From positions 1 through 5,149 of the forward strand of contig WLEH01000096.1 in assembly GCA_009704345.1 (NCBI GenBank): a DNA stretch of 5,149 bases. The letters are read 5' to 3'. Positions 1 to 5,149 of the stretch are shown here, in pieces. Source of the stretch: Actinomycetota bacterium (lineage in GTDB: Bacteria > Actinomycetota > Actinomycetes > S36-B12 > UBA5976). Below the pieces are notes generated by a model. It was not told the origin of the DNA and made no database searches. It worked only from the letters and a program-made list of their open reading frames with translations. A program made the translations under genes and the position numbers. Within the stretch, counting starts at the first letter, position 1. Each line of letters begins with the position of its first letter.

Positions 1-3
1 CTC

Positions 4-1107
4 TTAATCTGGGATTTGATCAAGTAGTTCTTGGGAGAGCGGCGTTTTGAGCGCCAAGATTGCCTTGAGTCGAATTGGCAGTGGAATTCGAGCAAAACCT
101 GAGGTTTCAAGCGCACCCTGACCTTCGCCGCGAATTACGAATCGAGCAAATGGCAATGCGCCGGCGTCATTCCCTGATTCGCATGCCATTACATGTCCAA
201 CACCAACTGCGGGCCAGCCAGATTTGTAATTTGATGGATCAATCAGCGGATCTGACAAACTTTCATTTACTTTTCCACCATATCCGATTGAAGCAAACAT
301 TTGATTTGGATTAGTTCGATCAATTTCAGCTGTCGCAATTCCGCGCATAGTGTAAACCGGCTCTGGCACTAGAATATCGCCATCATTTACCACCATATTG
401 GCAACATTTAGACCATTAATTACAGCTGTTCCGAGTGGAACAATTCCAAACGAACCCTCAATATTGAACATTTCAGCTGCTAGGTCATACAACGTGTCAA
501 AATTCTGCTCACCACTAATTACATCGGTTGGTTCTAGTTTTGATCCACCAACTTCATGTGCCCAAGTTGTCATGGCAAGAACGGCTGAAGATTTTTGCGA
601 TGACCCTAGTTTGATTACTGGGACTGAATCTAATTGAAAATCCGGATTTAGATCTTGAATTATGGGGTCATTCCAATTAGTGATAGTGCCATCTAACAAT
701 CCGCCAATGGCGCGTGCGTCTAAGGCTAGTCCCTCAAGGCCAACGACTTGCAGTGACAAAGTGGCGGGAATTCCATATGCCGGGGCAATTAGAACTTCAC
801 TAGTTGGGCAGCGACGATTAAAAAGAGAAATCTCCGATGCCGTTGGAGTGTTATCGGTAATCATGACTTCAGCTGATTCATCACCTGGGCTGAAAGTGCT
901 GATGTGCTCAGGACAAACTGCAGTCAAACTATCGGACATTAGGAAAAAGTTATCCGCTAAATCAGCTGGGCCATCAACGATGGTATTTGCGCTGACACAG
1001 TTAATGGTGGCTTCAGCTTGGCCGGCTAAAACTTCTGGGGGGAGAGGTGGGGTGCAAGCCGTTAATAACGCTAATGCTATTCCGGCTGAAGCCAACTTCA
1101 AATTCAT
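4..1107 (-). CDS. Divergent PstS-family (PBP-like) lipoprotein of unknown ligand
   Basis: Predicted membrane-anchored extracytoplasmic protein of the phosphate-binding-protein family, 367 residues from the chosen start. Seen: a short hydrophobic signal ending in a lipobox L-T-A-C with lipidation Cys18. PstS-family landmarks follow: ITNWNDP around 142-148, a G-S-F-G-I-V-P stretch near 218-224 leading to G-D-I-L-V-P (the PstS 'IGY...G.f..P' region), and a C-terminal E-G-Q...G-F-A-R-I-P-L-P at about 328-344. What is missing is the phosphate loop: where PstS has R-S-D-S-S-G-T-T, this protein has K-L-G-S-S-Q-K-S-S (about 166-174). An N-terminal GAGASF motif is also absent. Four further cysteines (37, 65, 100, 309) could form disulfides. 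The ATG at 1107 is preferred over the adjacent ATG at 1110 because AAAGG at 1118-1114 lies 6 bases from it and only 3 from the other. The gene follows pstS and may be co-transcribed with it. Family membership is fairly sure; a true phosphate-binding role is doubtful, and a different ligand or an accessory or sensory role is possible. Confidence 0.85.
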   Translation of the reverse strand: MNLKLASAGIALALLTACTPPLPPEVLAGQAEATINCVSANTIVDGPADLADNFFLMSDSLTAVCPEHISTFSPGDESAEVMITDNTPTASEISLFNRRCPTSEVLIAPAYGIPATLSLQVVGLEGLALDARAIGGLLDGTITNWNDPIIQDLNPDFQLDSVPVIKLGSSQKSSAVLAMTTWAHEVGGSKLEPTDVISGEQNFDTLYDLAAEMFNIEGSFGIVPLGTAVINGLNVANMVVNDGDILVPEPVYTMRGIATAEIDRTNPNQMFASIGYGGKVNESLSDPLIDPSNYKSGWPAVGVGHVMACESGNDAGALPFARFVIRGEGQGALETSGFARIPLPIRLKAILALKTPLSQELLDQIPD

Positions 1108-1110
1108 CAT

Positions 1111-1118
1111 TCCCCTTT
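1111..1118 (-). promoter_or_regulatory. Ribosome binding site of the PstS-like lipoprotein gene
   Basis: On the minus strand AAAGGGGA directly precedes two tandem ATG codons. The spacing from AAAGG is 3 bases to the first ATG and 6 to the second, which favours the second (1107) as the start. The two options differ by one residue. Confidence 0.6.
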
Positions 1119-1130
1119 AAAGCCGTAATT

Positions 1131-1171
1131 CTAAACAGCGCGAGTAGCTTTTAGCCACTCGCGCTGTTTAG
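1131..1171 (-). terminator. Long intergenic hairpin between pstS and lipoprotein gene (terminator or attenuator)
   Basis: CTAAACAGCGCGAGT at 1131-1145 is the exact reverse complement of 1157-1171, giving a 15-bp perfect stem. Three more base pairs can form inside the 11-base loop after one A/C mismatch. The hairpin starts 8 bases after the pstS stop and ends 12 bases before the next gene's Shine-Dalgarno. In the transcription direction the stem is followed by AATTACGG, so there is no clean U-tract. It is therefore more likely a partial terminator, or a 3'-end stabiliser that lowers expression of the downstream gene relative to pstS, than a full stop. On the plus strand the stem is followed by T-rich sequence, but no plus-strand gene reads into it. 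Confidence 0.7.
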
Positions 1172-1179
1172 TTTGTTAA

Positions 1180-2205
1180 CTACGGACGAGTTGCTTTTGC
1201 AATCTGGCCTAATGCATATGTCTGCATCTTGCCTGATAGTGCGTTGTACTTAACCGCTGCAGCACGAGTTGGGCCACAAGTTCGAAGTACATATTCGGCG
1301 AACTCAATAACGCCTCTTGCTGGTCGCTTGGGCATGATGTAGTAGGTGTAAACGCCCAGCTGATAAGCACCCTTTATCTTTGACACTTTGTATCGAGGTG
1401 TGACATATCCCTTTGAACCCGGTAGAGGCTGCGCTGCTAAGAACAGGTTAGTTGCCTGCAGGGTTGGCGCGATGAATTGGCCCACGCCGTTTTGCACCTT
1501 CGCCATCGGCATGCCACCAGTTGATGCATCTGCGTAATCAACATAACCAATTGCATTCTGAGTATTTCTAACTGCTGTCATTACACCTTGATTCTGAGGT
1601 GCGCCGATGCTTCCGGCTGGTTGGAATGCAGTGTTGAAAACTCCAACTTCCTTCCAGTCGCTAGCGTGCTGCGATAGATACTGAGTAAAAGCTTGGGTAG
1701 TGCCTGAAGAATCAGATCGGTAAACCACAACGATTGAAGAATCAGGCAACTTAGCGTTTCTATTGTTTTGCCTAATGGATTTATCGTTCCACTTTGTAAC
1801 TTTGCCGCTGAAGATATCTGTGATGTTCTTCGCAGTTAAATTCAAGTTGCGAACACCTGGCACATTGAATGGAATTGTCAATGGTGCCCCAGCGAATGGA
1901 ATAAAGATGAAGTCGTTGGCTCGATTAACTTGAGTGCCAGACCAATAACCGTCACTCATTGCAAATGCAGTTGTGCCAGCAAGCAACTGGGATCGACCTG
2001 AGCCTGAGCCAACCGAGCCGTATTGACCAACTGTGATCGCCGGCCTGGTTGCGTTGTACTGCGAAATACATTCGTCCATGAAGCCTTTTGCGAAGCTAGC
2101 TCCGGCACCCTTGATTTCGGTGTTTGCTGAAGCGGCTGGGGTTAGTCCGCCGACCAATAGTGCAACTGCAGCTAGTGCACTAGTTAATTTAACTACACGA
2201 CGCAT
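1180..2205 (-). CDS. pstS: Phosphate ABC transporter substrate-binding protein PstS
   Basis: Extracytoplasmic phosphate-binding protein that delivers phosphate to the PstC-PstA permease; 341 residues from the chosen start. Seen: a Sec-type signal peptide with an R-R basic start, an Ala/Leu/Val core and an A-S-A cleavage site after residue 27. The family's phosphate contacts are kept: G-A-G-A-S-F (33-38), Y-G-S-V-G-S-G-S-G (62-70), S84-D85, W-N-D (139-141), and R163-S-D-S-S-G-T-T (163-170). I-G-Y-V-D-Y at 218-223 and G-Q-F-I-A-P at 242-247 are also typical. There is no lipobox cysteine, unusual for a protein expected in a monoderm. The usual C-terminal 'GQ...GY.PLP' motif is not recognisable. 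Two cysteines (46 and 310) could pair after export. An in-frame ATG at 2226 would add 7 residues, but AAGGAG at 2215-2220 lies 9 bases before the ATG at 2205 and inside the longer reading, so 2205 is the start. A PHO-box-like promoter lies just upstream. Confidence 0.95.
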   Translation of the reverse strand: MRRVVKLTSALAAVALLVGGLTPAASANTEIKGAGASFAKGFMDECISQYNATRPAITVGQYGSVGSGSGRSQLLAGTTAFAMSDGYWSGTQVNRANDFIFIPFAGAPLTIPFNVPGVRNLNLTAKNITDIFSGKVTKWNDKSIRQNNRNAKLPDSSIVVVYRSDSSGTTQAFTQYLSQHASDWKEVGVFNTAFQPAGSIGAPQNQGVMTAVRNTQNAIGYVDYADASTGGMPMAKVQNGVGQFIAPTLQATNLFLAAQPLPGSKGYVTPRYKVSKIKGAYQLGVYTYYIMPKRPARGVIEFAEYVLRTCGPTRAAAVKYNALSGKMQTYALGQIAKATRP

Positions 2206-2214
2206 GTATGCGTT

Positions 2215-2220
2215 CTCCTT
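2215..2220 (-). promoter_or_regulatory. Strong Shine-Dalgarno deciding the pstS start
   Basis: The minus strand reads AAGGAG, followed by 9 bases and then the ATG at 2205. The upstream in-frame ATG at 2226 has no comparable site in front of it (CCGGGATAA), and using it would translate the Shine-Dalgarno as Lys-Glu codons. Confidence 0.85.
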
Positions 2221-2280
2221 TTTCATTTATCCCGGTTGGGAGATGGCTTAAAAGTAAGGCTAGAAAGCGACTAATTGTTA

Positions 2281-2286
2281 ATTATG
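2281..2286 (-). promoter_or_regulatory. Putative -10 element of the pstS promoter
   Basis: The minus strand carries CATAAT, five of six matches to TATAAT, preceded by G. No good -35 hexamer lies 16-18 bases upstream (TTTCGG or neighbours), as expected for an activator-dependent promoter. The PHO-box-like repeats occupy the -35 region instead. A transcript starting about 7 bases downstream would have a leader of roughly 70 bases. Other AT-rich hexamers nearby could serve, so the exact element is uncertain. Confidence 0.5.
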
Positions 2287-2287
2287 C

Positions 2288-2327
2288 GAAGAACTAGAGT
2301 TGGCCGAAATGTGAACACTCGGTTAAC
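2288..2327 (-). promoter_or_regulatory. PHO-box-like array of 11-base direct repeats (candidate PhoP-type operator) upstream of pstS
   Basis: On the minus strand four 7-base units start exactly 11 bases apart: GTTAACC (2327-2321), GTTCACA (2316-2310), GGCCAAC (2305-2299) and GTTCTTC (2294-2288). The actinobacterial PhoP box, best known from Streptomyces, is built of 11-base direct repeat units whose first seven bases resemble GTTCACC. The first two units each match this at six of seven positions; the third and fourth are weak. The array sits in the -35 position relative to the CATAAT element, as expected for activation under phosphate starvation. That a PhoP/RegX3-like response regulator binds here is inference; no regulator gene is in the window. 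Confidence 0.65.
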
Positions 2328-2337
2328 TAAGTTGCCT

Positions 2338-3174
2338 TTAGCCAAATCTTCCGTTTACGTAGTCTGAGGTGCGTTGATCGATAGGATTACCAAAAATCTC
2401 AGCGGTAGGACCATGCTCAACCGCATAGCCAGGGTTATTGTCTTCAGACAAGAAAAATGCGGTGTAGTTGGCCACGCGCTGCGCCTGCTGCATATTGTGA
2501 GTCACAATAACTACAGTCATGAATTCACTTAATTCACGAATCGTTTGTTCGACACGAAGAGTTGAGCCTGGGTCAAGGGCAGAACATGGTTCGTCCATTA
2601 GCAGTACGTGTGGGTCAACGGCAAGGGAGCGAGCAATGCAAAGTCGCTGTTGCTGACCACCTGACAATGATCCGCCAGTGTTGTCCAAGCGATCTTTAAC
2701 TTCATTCCACAAACCCGCCTGCATGAGCGACTTCTCGACCAATTCTTCCTGGTTTGCATTGTTCAACTTAGCAAGTTTCAATCCAGAGAGAACGTTTTCC
2801 TTGATAGTCATGGCAGGAAATGGATTTGGCTTTTGAAACACCATGCCAATTCGCAATCTAACATCAACTGGATTAACGGTTGGGTCGTAAATGTCCTTGC
2901 CTTCAAAAATTACTTCACCGGCGAGAGCTGCGCTAGGAATCAATTCATGCATTCGATTCAAAGTTCGGATGTATGTAGATTTTCCGCAGCCAGAAGGACC
3001 GATAAGCGCAGTAACGGAATTTTTAGGGAAATTCAAATTGACATCAGCTAACACCATGCGGGGGCCAAACCAGACATGAAGGCCCTTAGACGCTAGCACC
3101 ACATCATGGTCAGGAACGCCTGCGCCTTGGGTCTTTGGAGCCACAAATGACATAGCCTCAACTGTACTGGTCAT
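2338..3174 (-). CDS. pstB: Phosphate ABC transporter ATP-binding protein PstB
   Basis: Cytoplasmic ATPase that powers phosphate import through PstC-PstA; 278 residues. All nucleotide-binding motifs are present: Walker A G-P-S-G-C-G-K-S-T (59-67), Q-loop M-V-F-Q-K-P-N-P-F-P (111-120, Q114), signature L-S-G-G-Q-Q-Q-R (170-177), Walker B L-L-M-D-E-P (191-196) with catalytic Glu195 followed by C-S-A-L-D-P, and the H-loop His226 in V-T-H-N-M. The QKPNPFP, DEPCSALDP and terminal D-Y-V-N-G-R-F-G stretches separate PstB from other ABC ATPases. After the D-loop it reads D-P-G-S-T-L where DPISTL is common, a conservative oddity away from catalysis. About 25 residues precede the ABC domain. The start overlaps the pstA stop by four bases (ATGA), with AAAGGG at 3186-3181 as ribosome binding site 6 bases upstream. 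phoU, often the next gene, is absent; pstS follows instead. Confidence 0.98.
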   Translation of the reverse strand: MTSTVEAMSFVAPKTQGAGVPDHDVVLASKGLHVWFGPRMVLADVNLNFPKNSVTALIGPSGCGKSTYIRTLNRMHELIPSAALAGEVIFEGKDIYDPTVNPVDVRLRIGMVFQKPNPFPAMTIKENVLSGLKLAKLNNANQEELVEKSLMQAGLWNEVKDRLDNTGGSLSGGQQQRLCIARSLAVDPHVLLMDEPCSALDPGSTLRVEQTIRELSEFMTVVIVTHNMQQAQRVANYTAFFLSEDNNPGYAVEHGPTAEIFGNPIDQRTSDYVNGRFG

Positions 3175-4238
3175 TTCTTACCCTTTCTGCGATCGCCACT
3201 TAGCACGCGGGCTAAGGTGAAAAAGATGATTACAAGTACCAAAAGCACTAAGGCTGCGGAATATGCTCTTGCTTGCTCGGGCGCAAAAGGTTGCCTTACG
3301 CCGTTGAAGATATAGAGCGGAATTGCAGCCATTGGACCATCAACTGGATTGATATTGGTCTTTGCCGACCCAAAGATAGTGAAAACCAGCGGTGCAGTTT
3401 CACCCACAACTCGAGCAATTCCGAGCAACATGGCGGTAACAAGACCGGTTTTCGCTGTCGGCAGCACCACCATACTGACCACGCGAGCTCTTGATGCACC
3501 AAGTGCTAACGCTGCTGAACGCAAGTCCTCAGGAACTAAGCGCAGTACTTCTTCTGCGGTTCTGGCAACAGTTGGCAGCATCAAAATGGTGTAGGCCAGC
3601 GCACCCATAAATCCGTTGAAGCTAGAAATTCCAGTAAAGATCAAAGTTGCGAATATAAACAGACCAGCTACCACTGATGGTACGCCACTCATTGCCTGCA
3701 CAAGGCCTTGCACTAAAACTCGACTGCGCCCACGAACTTCAGTGATGTAAACCGCAGTTGCAATGCCAATAGGAACTGATATCAAAGTTGCAATTCCAAC
3801 AATAATCAAGGTACCCAAAATTGCATGACCAATACCGCCGTATCCCAGTGGGGAAGTAGGAGTTATGTATTCATTATTTTGAATAATGAATTGCCATTTA
3901 AGGGCTTCGATTCCCTTGGTTACAACTGACCAAATAACCGAACTCATCACAATTCCGATAAAGGCCAGTGCAAATCCAATTGTTGAAATCAAGATTCCGT
4001 CACTTAGGCCACGCTTACCGCGGTGAATTACACCGGCAACCGCACCAGCACCAATTTGAGTGAAGATAAATAGCATGCCCGAAAGAACTGCGGACAAAAT
4101 GCCAAGTTGATATACCAGAAATGAGATTAGCCCAGGTAACAATGACGCTGATGCAACCAAAATAACATCGTTCTTGGTACGCCGACGCCATGGCCGCTGC
4201 GGCGTTGGCCTTATAGCTGGTGTTGTTGCGATTGCCAT
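3171..4238 (-). CDS. pstA: Phosphate ABC transporter permease PstA
   Basis: Inner-membrane permease subunit that pairs with PstC to form the phosphate channel; 355 residues, longer than the roughly 300 of E. coli PstA. A basic proline/arginine-rich N-terminus (10-22) is followed by two extra hydrophobic segments (about 24-45 and 48-70). The conserved core then has segments near 82-107, 136-165, 181-201, 206-225, 263-290 and 324-346. The EAA-type coupling loop that contacts PstB is at about 229-260 (S-A-A-L-A-L-G-A-S... ending V-V-L-P). The PstA hallmark G-I-A-R-V-V-G-E-T-A-P-L is at 273-284; its charged Arg and Glu are conserved in the family. The C-terminus is strongly basic. The start overlaps the pstC stop by one base (TAATG) with no strong Shine-Dalgarno (GGATAAGTA before the ATG), so translation is probably coupled to pstC. 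The stop overlaps the pstB start. Confidence 0.97.
   Translation of the reverse strand: MAIATTPAIRPTPQRPWRRRTKNDVILVASASLLPGLISFLVYQLGILSAVLSGMLFIFTQIGAGAVAGVIHRGKRGLSDGILISTIGFALAFIGIVMSSVIWSVVTKGIEALKWQFIIQNNEYITPTSPLGYGGIGHAILGTLIIVGIATLISVPIGIATAVYITEVRGRSRVLVQGLVQAMSGVPSVVAGLFIFATLIFTGISSFNGFMGALAYTILMLPTVARTAEEVLRLVPEDLRSAALALGASRARVVSMVVLPTAKTGLVTAMLLGIARVVGETAPLVFTIFGSAKTNINPVDGPMAAIPLYIFNGVRQPFAPEQARAYSAALVLLVLVIIFFTLARVLSGDRRKGKK
3869..3891. repeat. AT-rich inverted repeat inside pstA
   Basis: ATTCATTATT, a 3-base loop TTG, and AATAATGAAT form a perfect 10-bp palindrome at 3869-3891, within codons for the segment before the second core membrane helix (Q-F-I-I-Q-N-N-E-Y). It is all A/T apart from one G/C pair, so the hairpin would be weak. 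It may be chance in an AT-rich coding stretch. Confidence 0.4.
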
Positions 4239-5149
4239 TACTTATCCGTAACCGTAGTTCGAGCGATAGCAGTTGAAATGGTGTTAACGATTAACGTAAT
4301 CAGGAACAGCACCATGCCGCCACCTAGCAGGGCTGAAATTTCTAGCGGATCTGCTTCACTGAATTTCGCAACAATTAATGACGCGATTGATCCACCTTCG
4401 GGATTGACGATTTGATACCAGTTAATTTTTCCATAAGTTAGATTAAGAACATAAAACACTGCAACAGTTTCACCGAGCGCACGGCCTAGGCCCAACATGG
4501 TGGCAGCAACAATTCCACTTTTAGCAAATGGAAATGCCACATAACGAAGTGTTGGCCAGAGTGTGCCACCCAAAGCCTGCGAAGCATTAATTAATTCCGG
4601 TGGTGTTCTGCCTAGCACTTCTCTGGAAACTGAGGTGATGATTGGGGTGATCATGACCGAAAGCACAATCCCAGCGATAAAAGGCGTTCCCACCCAGATG
4701 CCCAGTTCGTTTTTGAAAAGTGGAATGAAGCCAAGATTTTCAGTTAACCACTGACCCCACTCCTTTCCAATCGGTGTAAGGGTGCTGATCGCCCAAAGAC
4801 CAAACACAATTGAGGGAATTGCTGCAAGAAAATCAATAGTGTTTCGCAAAAATGTGGCAAGGCGCGGCGATGCAATAAAAACTGCAAATACTGCAATTCC
4901 AATTGAAACCGGCAAACTAATGGTGATTGCAATCAAAGCGATGAGAATTGTTCCCCACAGCATTGCTGCCACACCAAAGACTGGGTCTTCTGTAACTGTT
5001 CCATCTGCAGTTGTTTTGGAATCCCACTCCGTGCCAGTTAAAAAGTTAAGTAAGCCCTGGCTTTGAATAGCAGGTAGCGATTGATAAACCAAGAAAAAAG
5101 CAATCAGCGAAAGCACAATTAGCGAGAAAAAAGCGGCTGCTGTCATCCA
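4238..5149 (-). CDS. pstC: Phosphate ABC transporter permease PstC (5'-partial)
   Basis: Inner-membrane permease subunit that partners PstA. The frame is open to the window edge: the codon before the first visible Met (5146) is Trp. That Met lies directly at the first membrane helix, whereas PstC proteins usually have a cytoplasmic N-terminus before it, so the true start is probably outside the window and at least a few tens of residues are missing. Numbering from the visible Met gives 302 residues, with membrane segments near 4-23, 57-93, 103-123, 152-173, 211-235 and 272-294. The EAA-type loop for PstB contact is at about 174-206 (S-R-E-V-L-G-R-T-P-P-E-L...A-L-G-G...F-P). The PstC hallmark G-L-G-R-A-L-G-E-T-V-A-V (219-230) is intact, with its conserved Arg222 and Glu226. 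The gene ends in TAA overlapping the pstA ATG by one base, so pstC leads the coupled pstCAB unit as far as can be seen. What lies upstream is unknown. Confidence 0.96.
   Translation of the reverse strand, partial: WMTAAAFFSLIVLSLIAFFLVYQSLPAIQSQGLLNFLTGTEWDSKTTADGTVTEDPVFGVAAMLWGTILIALIAITISLPVSIGIAVFAVFIASPRLATFLRNTIDFLAAIPSIVFGLWAISTLTPIGKEWGQWLTENLGFIPLFKNELGIWVGTPFIAGIVLSVMITPIITSVSREVLGRTPPELINASQALGGTLWPTLRYVAFPFAKSGIVAATMLGLGRALGETVAVFYVLNLTYGKINWYQIVNPEGGSIASLIVAKFSEADPLEISALLGGGMVLFLITLIVNTISTAIARTTVTDK

Noticed and set aside
662..1120. Plus-strand open frame of 152 codons antisense to the lipoprotein gene
   Set aside because: It lies wholly over a minus-strand gene with clear family motifs, has no recognisable domain or ribosome binding site, and looks like a codon-bias shadow. 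The same applies to the shorter plus-strand frames over pstS, pstB, pstA and pstC.
1170..1180. GTTAAC just after the pstS stop as a second PHO box for the lipoprotein gene
   Set aside because: No second unit follows at 11-base spacing, there is no -10 element in range, and the hairpin occupies the region.
2231..2242. Short hairpin TCCC-AACC-GGGA in the pstS leader as a riboswitch or attenuator
   Set aside because: A four-base-pair stem is too small to support a regulatory RNA call, and nothing else in the roughly 70-base leader forms a clear structure.
2306..2322. Possible hairpin CCGA...TCGG in the pstB-pstS gap as a pstB terminator
   Set aside because: Only four base pairs with a long loop and no U-tract. 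The same bases are better explained by the PHO-box-like repeats.
5144..5146. ATG at 5146 as the true pstC start
   Set aside because: The frame stays open to the edge (Trp codon at 5149-5147), no ribosome binding site can be seen, and the Met falls right at the first membrane helix, so the gene is treated as 5'-partial.

Overview
All genes in this 5.1 kb window lie on the minus strand. Read in transcription order, from high to low coordinates, they are pstC (5' end cut by the window edge), pstA, pstB, pstS and a divergent PstS-like lipoprotein gene. Together they encode a high-affinity phosphate ABC importer (Pst): two membrane permeases, the ATPase, and two extracytoplasmic binding-protein-type proteins. 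Every stretch longer than about 140 bases is coding. No RNA gene, mobile element or CRISPR array was seen.

The organism is most likely a low-GC member of the Actinobacteria; a small free-living freshwater type such as the acI / Nanopelagicales group would fit. This is inference from protein style (arginine-rich PstA N-terminus with an extra membrane segment pair, N-terminally extended PstB, PstS sequence character), from the actinobacterial-type PHO box, and from a GC content in the mid-40s percent (estimated from three sampled lines only). No marker gene is present to prove it.

Layout: pstC and pstA overlap by one base (TAATG), and pstA and pstB overlap by four bases (ATGA), so pstCAB is a translationally coupled unit. 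A 132-base gap after pstB carries the main regulatory signal. It holds an array of 11-base-phased repeats like the actinobacterial PhoP box, followed by a good -10 element and then a strong Shine-Dalgarno that fixes the pstS start at 2205, not at the longer ATG at 2226. After pstS comes a near-perfect long hairpin (15 bp uninterrupted), then the lipoprotein gene, which ends three bases before the window edge.

The expected physiology is phosphate-starvation induction. Exported PstS captures phosphate, PstC-PstA form the channel, and PstB hydrolyses ATP. The most notable points are the internal PHO box that lets pstS be expressed separately from pstCAB, and the contrast between the two PstS-family proteins. 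PstS keeps the phosphate-binding residues but has no lipobox. The second protein has a clear lipobox and the family's C-terminal hallmark but has lost the phosphate-binding loop. No phoU is present in the window.
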